IMG/VR virus record: IMGVR_UViG_3300020183_000320
Coordinates: 1 to 31,025 of that record
Source: a virus
Strand: one strand, 5' to 3'
Length of the DNA stretch: 31,025 nt
Shown: piece by piece, positions 15,607 through 21,873 of the stretch
Layout: each line of letters begins with the position of its first letter
Numbering within the stretch: position 1 is the stretch's first letter
The notes under the pieces: generated by a model
The model's input: the letters and a program-made list of their open reading frames with translations, nothing else
The model's database searches: none
What the model was told of the DNA's origin: nothing
Translations under genes and position numbers: made by a program

Positions 15607-16340
15607 TGCTGCCGTTCGTGTCCTGCCTGTGTCCGACATACGGCAGACCTGAATGTGTCGAGGAGGTCATCGAGTCATTTTTGCGGCAGGATTATCGAGG
15701 GAAAAAGGAGCTCATCATTGTCAACGATCTTCACGATCAGCGACTCATCTATGATCATCCCGAGATCCGACTAGTCAACGCCAAGGCGCGCGTGACGCCA
15801 CTGGGCGCGAAGTTCAACGCGGTCGCATCGATGGCGCAGGGCAATGTGCTGCTCGTCTGGGAGGACGACGACATCTACCTGCCGCACCGGATCAGCTACT
15901 CGATCGACCACATGCAGCGCGGGATATGGCACACGCCGATCGCATGGTATGAGGAGTCGCTGGGCGAGGTGATCCCGGCGCGCAACCTATTCCACGCGAA
16001 CCTGGCGATTGATCGCACCGCGTTCTGGTCGGTCGGCGGATACGAGGAGTCCGACTGGCCGGGCATCGATACGCGACTGTTCGAGTCGCTCAACCGCATC
16101 TATGGGAATGTCCATACGACGATATCGCATCACGAGGCTTACTATATCTACAGGTTCGGGACATCGGGACGATGTCACGCCAGCAACTGGATTGGTGAAG
16201 GGCAGACGAGCGCGCATGCCGAGCGCATCGCTCACGATGATCTACGATCGGGACGACTGACCGCGGGCGACATCACGCTGCGCCCGCAATGGCGACGGGA
16301 TTATGCCGGCATGGTCGCGAGGGCGAGGGCGAAACTATGA
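15606..16340 (+). CDS. GT2-family glycosyltransferase
   Basis: 244 residues. The GT-A core is clear: VSCLCPTYGRPECVEEVIES, ELIIVND, then ARVTPLGAKFNAVASMAQGN and the metal motif WEDDDIY (Asp 87-89). A later GGYEESDWPGIDTRLFE carries the usual acidic acceptor-loop residues. It is shorter than the first glycosyltransferase and has the classical DxD instead of DxH, so the two are likely to do successive, different steps, for example priming and extension of a glycan on the same protein. The acceptor is not shown by the sequence. The start at 15606 overlaps the previous stop by one base. Confidence 0.88.
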   Translation: MLPFVSCLCPTYGRPECVEEVIESFLRQDYRGKKELIIVNDLHDQRLIYDHPEIRLVNAKARVTPLGAKFNAVASMAQGNVLLVWEDDDIYLPHRISYSIDHMQRGIWHTPIAWYEESLGEVIPARNLFHANLAIDRTAFWSVGGYEESDWPGIDTRLFESLNRIYGNVHTTISHHEAYYIYRFGTSGRCHASNWIGEGQTSAHAERIAHDDLRSGRLTAGDITLRPQWRRDYAGMVARARAKL

Positions 16341-16383
16341 TCCGGGGATCCGAGTCATGATCCTCGACTGGCTGCGCTCCTGG
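16338..16383 (+). repeat. Left copy of direct repeat bounding the AT-rich cassette
   Basis: Bases 16341-16383 match 17426-17468 at 41 of 43 positions (mismatches at 16346 and 16380). The repeat contains the start of the HNH gene that follows the cassette. A 13-base piece, 16338-16350, recurs exactly at 16529-16541, so the boundary motif appears three times. Confidence 0.9.
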
Positions 16384-16398
16384 TGGGCATTAGAATGA
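16357..16398 (+). pseudogene. Remnant of the HNH gene 5' end
   Basis: The left repeat copy reads MILDWLRSW, identical to the start of the HNH protein at 17442, then runs WALE and stops at TGA 16396-16398. This is the orphaned first few codons left by insertion of the cassette. Confidence 0.8.
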
Positions 16399-16561
16399 CT
16401 CATCGTGAAGCCTCCAATTCTGATTTAACGAATTCTATTGCCAGCTTTCGCGCTTCAAGCTTATATAATCGATGGATTTACCAGTAAATAGTAAGCAGGC
16501 GATATTGACTAATATCACGGAATGACCGTGATCCGGGGATCGTCATAAGCATTGATTGTTT

Positions 16562-17374
16562 TCAGTCTGTGCAATTGCACGGCAGGGTTTCATCGTCGGG
16601 AAAATCAATTTCATTTTGAGATTTCGCCATGTTTATCAGTGCTCTATAACTAGGTCTATCCCATCTGAAATATCCTCTTTTTGCACTTGGCAATGGCTGT
16701 TCTTCGGCTTGCGCCCACCACTCAAGCAGTTCAGGATATTGTTTGGCGATGAGACTGATTTTTTTTGTTCCTTTTAAGAAACACCCAACACAGTTTCCCA
16801 ATAGTCTCGGAATATCCAACCTAAATGATTGATTGGCCCAAAATCTTTCAACATCTTCCAATGTGTGTTTGGCATGAAACATTGGACAATAAGCTTCATT
16901 TCTTCGAGAATTTGCTCTTACCTTGGCGACCCTATGCGGTTCGTCATAGCGCAAGCCTATACACTCAATATGACCCTCAATAAATTCTGGTATGTATTCA
17001 GACCATCTATCTAATGTTTGTATTTTAAGTTCAACGGTGCAAAATCTGGTAATCGGATTTGGCAGATAGTTTCTTTCCCTGATAAGTAAATTGAAGGGTT
17101 CTCCGTTCCTGCTCGCTGTTGCGTAGTTTACTTGCTTCCATTTTTTTTTCCCATCGTACTCAAGCCAAACAACCTCCACTCCCCATTCCAGAGAACATCT
17201 CTCGATGAATTTCAGAGTCTCCTCATGCTCAAGCCCGGTGTTTGCGAATGCTGCTTTGATGTAGTTTGGCAATTTGCCACCATGAGCGTCTATAATTTGT
17301 CGCAGCATGAAACCGGAAGTTGCTCCACCAGAAAAGGATATTACGGTTGGATCTTTGATTTCATATGGATTCAT
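16562..17374 (-). CDS. PAPS reductase / N-type ATP pyrophosphatase family protein
   Basis: 270 residues. The ATP-binding PP-loop SGGATSG is at 15-21. The family's RFCTVELK (Cys112, Lys117) follows, then HIECIGLRYDEP and the Cys pair CVGCF (195-198), with further Cys at 163 and at the C-terminal CNC. The fold activates a substrate by adenylation and is shared by PAPS reductases, thiouridine-type enzymes and DndC-like DNA phosphorothioation proteins. Phage members are of unknown function, and some relatives sit in defence islands. The Cys set could hold an iron-sulfur cluster. A leader with AAAGGA upstream of the ATG gives a good ribosome binding site. It is alone in its cassette, antisense to the neighbours and AT-rich, so it is probably expressed from its own promoter. 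Confidence 0.8.
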   Translation of the reverse strand: MNPYEIKDPTVISFSGGATSGFMLRQIIDAHGGKLPNYIKAAFANTGLEHEETLKFIERCSLEWGVEVVWLEYDGKKKWKQVNYATASRNGEPFNLLIRERNYLPNPITRFCTVELKIQTLDRWSEYIPEFIEGHIECIGLRYDEPHRVAKVRANSRRNEAYCPMFHAKHTLEDVERFWANQSFRLDIPRLLGNCVGCFLKGTKKISLIAKQYPELLEWWAQAEEQPLPSAKRGYFRWDRPSYRALINMAKSQNEIDFPDDETLPCNCTD

Positions 17375-17425
17375 TGTTATTATCCTTTTTAATTATGTAT
17401 TCTATTGTCACTTAAATCATAACTG

Positions 17426-17468
17426 TCCGGAGATCCGAGTCATGATCCTCGACTGGCTGCGCTCATGG
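17426..17468 (+). repeat. Right copy of direct repeat bounding the AT-rich cassette
   Basis: Pairs with 16341-16383 (41/43). It spans the intact HNH start codon at 17442 and the first nine codons. Confidence 0.9.
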
Positions 17469-17786
17469 CTGTCGGCCGACGCCGACCTCGTCGCGGGATC
17501 GCGTCCGAGGTCCAGCCAGTGGCCGCGGGTCAGGAGGGGTCACCTGCGCCGCTATCCGGCATGCGCGGCCTGCGGTCGCACTCGAGACCTAGAGGTCCAT
17601 CATGTCATCGCGTACAGCGATCGACCCGACCTCGAGCTAGAGCCGAGCAACCTGCTCACGCTATGCGCCGACCCGTGCCATATCGTGCACGGGCACCTGA
17701 TGTCATGGTCACGGATCAATCCGAGCGTCCGTCAGGACGCTGACGCTTACGCCGACCGCATCCGTGCGGCGCGCGCTGGCGAATGA
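17442..17786 (+). CDS. HNH endonuclease
   Basis: 114 residues. The HNH core is complete: a zinc pair CAACG, then LEVHHVIAYSD with the general-base His, then LEPSNLLTLC with the Asn, and CHIVHGH with the final His. Phage HNH proteins of this size act in packaging or as free-standing homing nucleases. The ATG at 17442 lies in the right repeat copy; reading further upstream would run into the cassette, so the true start is here. Its last 71 nt overlap the end of the leftward HTH gene, tail to tail. The neighbouring cassette and the duplicated 5' end make a homing role worth testing. Confidence 0.85.
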   Translation: MILDWLRSWLSADADLVAGSRPRSSQWPRVRRGHLRRYPACAACGRTRDLEVHHVIAYSDRPDLELEPSNLLTLCADPCHIVHGHLMSWSRINPSVRQDADAYADRIRAARAGE

Positions 17787-17943
17787 CGGCCGGCAACGAG
17801 GAGACAGGGATCGACCAGGTGCGCGGGCCGAGGCGCGTGCACGGGATCGTCCCGTCAGCGCATGCGCGTCGCACCGTGCGAACGGAGACACCGAGGCGCG
17901 CCGCGGCCTCGGTGACGGTGAGATGGATGATGTCGGATGTCAT
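17716..17943 (-). CDS. HTH DNA-binding protein, excisionase/MerR-like
   Basis: 75 residues. A winged-helix pattern is clear: LTVTEAAARLGVSVRTVRRA (helix-turn-helix), then CADGTIPCTRLGPRTWSIPV (wing), then a helix VSSLPAVIR. Such small proteins act as excisionases or transcription regulators. The ATG at 17943 overlaps the stop of the upstream gene (ATGA), making it the last gene of the leftward operon from 18753. The basic tail RRKRQRPDGRSD overlaps the HNH gene's 3' end and may be incidental. Confidence 0.75.
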   Translation of the reverse strand: MTSDIIHLTVTEAAARLGVSVRTVRRACADGTIPCTRLGPRTWSIPVSSLPAVIRQRAPHGCGRRKRQRPDGRSD

Positions 17944-18428
17944 GATGGATATTGCACTCCTGGTATATTCGCCCACGCTTTCACCAAGATCGACATCCAG
18001 AAAATCAATTTGCGCCATGCCATCTGGTTTGATTTTGCGCTGTGTTGAGTTACGGCCAACTGAGCCATGTGTGCAGAGACCTCCGGATACAGCATGGTAT
18101 TCCTATCGTTTGGACAAATAAGCTCAATCACAGAGTATTTACTCCATTTACCTAGAACAAACTGGTCGCCTTTAATGTCTTCGTGAATATCGTCGGGATC
18201 CGTATCCTCTGTGACGGCCTCGGGTCTCACTATCATGCCACTAAGCGCATCGACAAACGGTAGTGCTGCTACTTTCATCGAGCGCAAAACAAATTCATCC
18301 CAGTCTAATTCTTCTTTTCTCATTGCATCACATAGGACATCATTGGCACGGCACCATGTCACGATGGCCTGCTGTACATTGCCGGCCTTGTGAACATCGT
18401 GGATGTCGAGTCGGATGATCCTTGGCAT
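17940..18428 (-). CDS. Hypothetical protein, AT-richer than neighbours
   Basis: 162 residues from an ATG with AGGAG 7 nt upstream. I do not recognise it. It starts MPRIIRLDIHDVHKAG, is mixed and slightly acidic in the middle (TEDTDPDDIHEDIKGD) and more hydrophobic at the end (WRKLIFWMSILVKAWANIP), with three Cys spread out and no clear motif. Its base composition is more AT-rich than the HTH gene after it and the gene before it, suggesting recent arrival. A 7-bp stem-loop at 18485-18502 lies just before it. Confidence 0.65.
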   Translation of the reverse strand: MPRIIRLDIHDVHKAGNVQQAIVTWCRANDVLCDAMRKEELDWDEFVLRSMKVAALPFVDALSGMIVRPEAVTEDTDPDDIHEDIKGDQFVLGKWSKYSVIELICPNDRNTMLYPEVSAHMAQLAVTQHSAKSNQMAWRKLIFWMSILVKAWANIPGVQYPS

Positions 18429-18484
18429 GTCTGTCACTCCTGATATGGTCCGCACCTTGCGTCCCGGACGCCTTGCGGCGTTTC

Positions 18485-18502
18485 GCCTGCCCGCCGGCAG
18501 GC
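18485..18502 (-). other. Stem-loop between two genes of the small leftward operon
   Basis: GCCTGCC at 18485-18491 and GGCAGGC at 18496-18502 form a perfect 7-bp stem with a 4-nt loop. There is no T-run after it on the transcribed strand, so it is more likely a processing or attenuation structure than a terminator. Confidence 0.5.
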
Positions 18503-18513
18503 TCATCAGCGGG

Positions 18514-18753
18514 TCACATTCCGTGCGGCAGAGCCTCCTCGATCGCCTGCAGGTGAGCGGCCAGCGTGCGGGCCTCGGCGCTTCGGCGAAGCACTTCCAT
18601 CCGATCAGCGCCAGCGCGGGAGACGGCGGTCAGGCAGGCGTTGTACCGGCCGGCAATTGTCTTGTGATCCTGATCCTTGAAGCTGTCGGCGTATCGGCAC
18701 ACGAGGGCGTGGTATTCGTCGCGGGGCATCAGGGTGATCGTTTGGCTGCTCAT
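18514..18753 (-). CDS. Small helical protein, first gene of a regulated operon
   Basis: 79 residues, helical (DEYHALVCRYADSFKDQDHK and EVLRRSAEARTLAAHLQAIE). No family recognised. AAGGAG lies 6 nt before the ATG. It is the gene closest to the palindromic promoter at 18800-18828, so it is a candidate early regulator or a protein made under that control. Confidence 0.7.
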   Translation of the reverse strand: MSSQTITLMPRDEYHALVCRYADSFKDQDHKTIAGRYNACLTAVSRAGADRMEVLRRSAEARTLAAHLQAIEEALPHGM

Positions 18754-18799
18754 GTCTGACTCCTTGTTTTCGTCCCATCACCACTGCGGTGATAAGACT

Positions 18800-18828
18800 A
18801 CTATGACCGATATCGGTCATAGCGTCAA
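18800..18828 (-). promoter_or_regulatory. Promoter with a perfect palindromic operator in its spacer
   Basis: On the minus strand TTGACG (18828-18823) and CATAGT (18805-18800) are separated by exactly 17 nt, a sigma-70-type layout. Bases 18801-18822 form a perfect 22-bp palindrome, half-site CTATGACCGAT. It fills the spacer and covers most of the -10, so a dimeric repressor bound there would block RNA polymerase. A 6-bp stem in the leader (18777-18793) follows. Downstream genes are 18514-18753, 17940-18428 and 17716-17943. Confidence 0.75.
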
Positions 18829-18850
18829 GGGCGCATAAAAAAAAAATCCA

Positions 18851-18882
18851 AAAAAATAATCCCGAGGAAAATCCCTCGGGAT
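18851..18882 (-). terminator. Rho-independent terminator of the long leftward operon
   Basis: On the minus strand a 9-bp GC-rich stem (18882-18874 with 18867-18859, loop of 6) is followed by a T-rich run (18858-18851) and, after a short gap, by more T. It lies just after the stop of the gene ending at 18914 and before the operator-controlled promoter, so it separates the two leftward transcription units. Confidence 0.85.
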
Positions 18883-18913
18883 CACGACGGCGCACGGCCG
18901 ACTATCGCGCGCA

Positions 18914-19108
18914 TCACTCGATGACGAGCTTGGCGCGCCTCGACCACCGGATGCGCCCCTCGCGCACGATCTCGCCCTTGATCGGGCTCTTGGTCTCGAC
19001 CTTGCCAGGCAACGCGTCCTGCGCCTTCTTGACCTCGACCTTGGCGGCCGGCTGGACGATCACGACCTTGGCATCACCAGAAAAAAGGACTAAGAGAATC
19101 GACAACAT
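18914..19108 (-). CDS. Small secreted or membrane-anchored basic protein
   Basis: 64 residues if started at the ATG at 19108, which has GGAG 6 nt upstream. It starts MLSILLVLFSGDAKVV, a short signal-like hydrophobic segment, followed by a Lys/Glu-rich strand-forming part ending WSRRAKLVIE. No family recognised. It is the last gene of the long leftward operon, 36 nt from the terminator stem. Confidence 0.6.
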   Translation of the reverse strand: MLSILLVLFSGDAKVVIVQPAAKVEVKKAQDALPGKVETKSPIKGEIVREGRIRWSRRAKLVIE

Positions 19109-19122
19109 GCTTGTCTCCATCA

Positions 19123-19446
19123 TCAGCGGTATCGGACACAGGCGAACCAACCGCGGCTCCCCTGCACTACGGCACTCTCGACGATCGTCCGCTGCCCGTA
19201 GTAGCAGCAGGCCCTCAGCGCGGCATCGGGCCCGGCACTCGAAAAGCCGACGCCCTCGAACGCGTACACGCCACCGCGATGCGCGGCGACTCCGGCCCGA
19301 GCCGAGATCGACGCCGACTCGAATGCGGTCAGGCTCGATCCTGTATGACTCGCCTGGCCGGTCGATCTCGTCCGTTTCGCGAACAGTCCGAGAGGTCCGG
19401 CATGAGCGGGCAGGGCCAACACTAGCAACAACAGAAACGATCTCAT
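19123..19446 (-). CDS. Small secreted protein, planctomycete-associated type
   Basis: 107 residues with a clear signal peptide, MRSFLLLLVLALPAHA, cleavable after Ala-His-Ala. The mature part holds VYAFEGVGFSSAGPDAAL, then ACCYYGQR and a closing GSRGWFACVRYR. I recognise this Gly-Val-Gly-Phe-Ser, Cys-Cys-x-Tyr-Gly and Gly-Trp-x-Ala-Cys-x-Arg-Tyr pattern from small secreted proteins of planctomycetes and from their phages; its function is unknown. AAGGAGG is 5 nt before the ATG. The paired Cys may form a disulfide. It sits directly after the methyltransferase cassette. Confidence 0.75.
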   Translation of the reverse strand: MRSFLLLLVLALPAHAGPLGLFAKRTRSTGQASHTGSSLTAFESASISARAGVAAHRGGVYAFEGVGFSSAGPDAALRACCYYGQRTIVESAVVQGSRGWFACVRYR

Positions 19447-19505
19447 CACACCTCCTTGCCGGCCGACACGACCGGGCAAACGATCATACCATGCGGGCTG
19501 GGGAT

Positions 19506-19525
19506 TCAGTCCTCAGGTTCGCACC
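19506..19525. repeat. Distal copy of 20-bp direct repeat flanking the methyltransferase
   Basis: Identical over 20 bases to 20714-20733. On the minus strand it supplies the last three codons and the stop of the methyltransferase, so the inserted gene ends inside a duplicated piece of its neighbour. Confidence 0.9.
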
Positions 19526-20709
19526 ACATCCGAAAACATCGGCGAGTCTTGCGTGATCCGATTTTCGGCTAGTCTCGCATACTCCGGGTTGAGTTCGCAC
19601 AGGATTGCGTTGCGGTGTAATTGATCGGCGACAAGCGCCGTCGTGCCAGCGCCGCCGAACGGATCGAGGACGGTGCAGGGCACGGGCGAGCCGCCGCAGG
19701 TGCATGCGGGACGCCAGCCGGTGGTGCGATTGGGGTTTGCATCTCGCCAGTCTTGATACGCTTGTCCGACCTTCCGATGCACGCCAGCGTCTCCGGTGCC
19801 GTATCGGTCAAGATCGCTCGCCGCAACCTTGGGCATTTCCGGCTTCTCCACCACCCTCTCCCACGGCTTGCCACAAGTCGGGCAGCATCCCTTTTCGCTG
19901 GTGCCGGCCTTGATGCACGGCTCCACAAGGTCGGGCGGGAATGTGGCGAAGTGTGCGCCGCTGTAGGGCTGCGTGGCGACCGTCCAGACGGAGCGGCGGT
20001 TGCGGGTGCCGTCATCGACTCGCTCTGCATCCTTTGGGCCGCCCGTGTTTTGCTGATAGCGGCCACCCATCTTGCCTTCGCGGAAGAATCTCGCTGACTG
20101 TCCCTGCCGCCCAGTGCTGGCCTCCTTCACCGCCTCCGCATCGTAGAAATACCGCTCGCTCTTGGTGAGCAGGAACACGTACTCATGCGCCTTCGTGCAG
20201 CGGTCCCGCACGCTCTCGGGCATCGGGTTCGGCTTGTGCCAGATGATGTCCTGCCGCAGATACCAACCGTCCGCTTGCAGGGCAAAAGCGACGCGCCACG
20301 GGATGCCGACAAGGTCTTTTTGCTTGAGTCCGGGCGGGTTAGTTGTCGGCGGTCGCCATTTTTCCAAACCGTCATAACTGGATTGGTGCGCGCTGCTCCC
20401 GCTAATTATTTCCCTTTGCGTACCCTTGCCCCTGTTCTGACCGCCATAGTTTCCCCACGATCCCGCATACGAATCCCCAAGATTCAGCCACAGCGTCCCG
20501 TCATCCCGCAGCACCCGCCGCACTTCACGGAACACATCGACCATTTTGGAAACATATGCTTCCGGCGTGTCCTCCAACCCGATTTGCCCGTCGTGCCCGT
20601 AGTCGCGCAGCCCCCAGTACGGTGGACTTGTCACGCAGCAATGCACGGATTGATCAGGCATCGCCTTCATCGACTCGACGCAATCGCCAACTATTATTTT
20701 TACAGACAT
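19513..20709 (-). CDS. DNA methyltransferase, beta-class (N4-cytosine or N6-adenine)
   Basis: 398 residues. The catalytic motif IV TSPPYW (27-32) comes first and the cofactor motif I DPFGGAGTT near residue 355, the order of beta-class amino-methyltransferases. Ser-Pro-Pro-Tyr is common in N4-cytosine and also some N6-adenine enzymes. Between them lie IGLEDTPEAYVSKMVDVF, LWLNLGDSYAGSW, DIIWHKPNPMPESVRDR and a CCPTCGKPW pair that with CTCGG forms a zinc ribbon. It probably protects phage DNA from a host restriction enzyme or marks it. No partner nuclease is adjacent. It holds the only ACGT I found in the window, which with the flanking repeats suggests recent arrival. The start chosen is the ATG at 20709, after the neighbour's stop. 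Confidence 0.92.
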   Translation of the reverse strand: MSVKIIVGDCVESMKAMPDQSVHCCVTSPPYWGLRDYGHDGQIGLEDTPEAYVSKMVDVFREVRRVLRDDGTLWLNLGDSYAGSWGNYGGQNRGKGTQREIISGSSAHQSSYDGLEKWRPPTTNPPGLKQKDLVGIPWRVAFALQADGWYLRQDIIWHKPNPMPESVRDRCTKAHEYVFLLTKSERYFYDAEAVKEASTGRQGQSARFFREGKMGGRYQQNTGGPKDAERVDDGTRNRRSVWTVATQPYSGAHFATFPPDLVEPCIKAGTSEKGCCPTCGKPWERVVEKPEMPKVAASDLDRYGTGDAGVHRKVGQAYQDWRDANPNRTTGWRPACTCGGSPVPCTVLDPFGGAGTTALVADQLHRNAILCELNPEYARLAENRITQDSPMFSDVVRT

Positions 20710-20713
20710 CTGG

Positions 20714-20733
20714 TCAGTCCTCAGGTTCGCACC
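20714..20733. repeat. Proximal copy of 20-bp direct repeat flanking the methyltransferase
   Basis: Codes the last residues (CEPED) and stop of the small gene; identical to 19506-19525. Confidence 0.9.
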
Positions 20734-20878
20734 GACACGCACCGCGGAGCAACTCGATGATCACCAGCAGCTCCGACAGGTGCGGGTGCGATTCGACATG
20801 CAGTCCATATCGCCTCGCCAAGTGCTGCACGATCAGTCGCGCCCTGGCTGCCAGCTCATCGATCTCGACCTGATTCAT
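20714..20878 (-). CDS. Small helical hypothetical protein
   Basis: 54 residues, MNQVEIDELAARARLIVQHL followed by a second helix and ending CRCEPED. The stop lies in the 20-bp repeat. Its ATG overlaps the upstream stop (ATGA) and a GAGGAC precedes it. No family recognised. Its 3' end is the source of the repeat that bounds the methyltransferase cassette. Confidence 0.65.
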   Translation of the reverse strand: MNQVEIDELAARARLIVQHLARRYGLHVESHPHLSELLVIIELLRGACRCEPED

Positions 20879-21147
20879 CGTTTTGCGTCCTCGCTGATCA
20901 GCAGCCAGAGCTCGCGACACGACTCATCGAGCATGCGCAGTCCGATGTCGTCGATCCTACCCGACGAGTCCATGTGCTGGATCGCCATGATGCGCATCTG
21001 GTGCCGATGCCGGCGGATAGCGGACTCGAGATCGCGGATGCGCGACGACGCCTGCAGGCTGGCCTCGGCCAGCCCCTCGATGACGCCATCGAGCATCCGC
21101 TCCAGTGGCGTCCAGTTTCGATCATCGGGCGCATCGTACTCATCCAT
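20875..21147 (-). CDS. Helical hypothetical protein
   Basis: 90 residues from the ATG at 21147, overlapping the previous gene's stop by 8 nt; an in-frame ATG at 21180 is an alternative. Mostly helical, Arg/Glu-rich with a heptad-like run (LQASSRIRDLESAIRRHRHQ). No motif recognised. Part of a run of very small, tightly overlapping genes from 21790 down to 20714. Confidence 0.6.
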   Translation of the reverse strand: MDEYDAPDDRNWTPLERMLDGVIEGLAEASLQASSRIRDLESAIRRHRHQMRIMAIQHMDSSGRIDDIGLRMLDESCRELWLLISEDAKR

Positions 21148-21409
21148 CGGTGATCCCCAGCGCGCGATAATTGATGCCACGACTCTGCAGATAGCACTCG
21201 AGACAATACGGCCTCGGGTGCCCGTTCACATCGAACAGGTGCCCGCCTAGTAGCTTGGGCTGGGTCGTCCTCGGTCCGGCCAGGTCGTGGCGTTTCACGA
21301 GCAGAGTGCCGCATCGGGCGCAGTCCATGACACGGGTCGACGCGGGCAGGCGATACGACCTGCCGTTCGCGTCCTCGACCTGTCCCCATTCGATCCTTGC
21401 GGGCATCAT
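21140..21409 (-). CDS. Small zinc-ribbon protein
   Basis: 89 residues with two Cys pairs, CARC and CLEC, about 40 residues apart, separated by a Lys/Arg/Pro-rich stretch; a four-Cys zinc ribbon is likely. AGGAGG is 4 nt before the ATG at 21409 (ATGATG; the second ATG at 21406 is also possible). Phage proteins of this type often bind nucleic acid, but the partner is unknown. Overlaps its neighbours on both sides. Confidence 0.65.
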   Translation of the reverse strand: MMPARIEWGQVEDANGRSYRLPASTRVMDCARCGTLLVKRHDLAGPRTTQPKLLGGHLFDVNGHPRPYCLECYLQSRGINYRALGITDG

Positions 21410-21576
21410 CGATCCTCCTGCTGGAGCAACGACATCGCCCAGGCGTCGCGCGACGCGTGCATCATGATCGCGGTCTCGAGATCACGGATGCGGTCGCGCA
21501 GTCGAGCGATCTCGGCATCGAGTTTCCTGATCTCGTCCTGCCTTTCTTTGCGCAATTTCATGTCGCGATACGACAT
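21406..21576 (-). CDS. Small coiled-coil protein
   Basis: 56 residues, from an ATG with AGGAGGGGG upstream to a TGA that overlaps the next start. Almost the whole length is a charged coiled coil (RQDEIRKLDAEIARLRDRIR with Leu/Ile heptads), closed by ASRDAWAMSLLQQEDR. Function unknown; it may be an oligomeric adaptor. Confidence 0.65.
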   Translation of the reverse strand: MSYRDMKLRKERQDEIRKLDAEIARLRDRIRDLETAIMMHASRDAWAMSLLQQEDR

Positions 21577-21577
21577 C

Positions 21578-21790
21578 TCACCCCCTCCTGTCCGGCCGCG
21601 GCACTCCGAGCAGATCCATGACCCACTGCGGATACACGATCGCCCCGCGCCCCGGCCATCGATTCGCCTGTACTCCCGAGTGCTGGCGGATCACGGCGCG
21701 CACGCGGCGCAGCTCGGCCACCAACTCCAGCACCAGCTCGTCCTGACTCGTCGTCGCGATCTCGGCCAGCCTCTCGTCCGAGATCGCCAT
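21578..21790 (-). CDS. Small helical protein under possible translational control
   Basis: 70 residues from the ATG at 21790, with GGAGGAG 6 nt upstream. It has one helical half (ERLAEIATTSQDELVLELVA) and a Trp/Pro-containing end (NRWPGRGAIVYPQWVMDLLG). The ribosome binding site lies inside the right arm of a perfect 14-bp inverted repeat, so expression may depend on translation of the gene before it. Family not recognised. Confidence 0.65.
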   Translation of the reverse strand: MAISDERLAEIATTSQDELVLELVAELRRVRAVIRQHSGVQANRWPGRGAIVYPQWVMDLLGVPRPDRRG

Positions 21791-21795
21791 GGGAG

Positions 21796-21873
21796 CTCCT
21801 CCAGTCGGCTGAGTCATTCCGGATGACACCGATCACCTAGAAGTGTGGCGACGCGCCACGCCGACTGGAGGAG
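21796..21873 (-). promoter_or_regulatory. Inverted repeat that can hide a ribosome binding site
   Basis: CTCCTCCAGTCGGC (read on the minus strand at 21873-21860) is the perfect reverse complement of GCCGACTGGAGGAG (21809-21796). In the transcript the second arm contains the Shine-Dalgarno of the gene starting at 21790. The first arm lies in the coding end of the ParB-like gene. A ribosome finishing that gene would open the stem and free the site. Confidence 0.75.

Larger units (their letters stand above)
16341..17468. mobile_element. AT-rich inserted cassette between two copies of the HNH gene start
   Basis: The roughly 1.04 kb between the two repeat copies (16384-17425) is visibly richer in A+T than the flanks and carries one gene, on the opposite strand to the genes around it. 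Removing it leaves an uninterrupted run from the glycosyltransferase into the HNH gene with the same ribosome binding context. No transposase, terminal inverted repeat or short target duplication is visible, so the mechanism was probably homology- or endonuclease-driven. Within 16399-16561 I see only a 7-bp stem (16514-16520 with 16526-16532), lying 30 nt past the end of the enclosed gene. Confidence 0.75.

Noticed and set aside
16341-17468. Insertion sequence
   Set aside because: No transposase and no terminal inverted repeats; the flanking repeat is 43 bp and includes coding sequence of a neighbour, unlike an IS target duplication.
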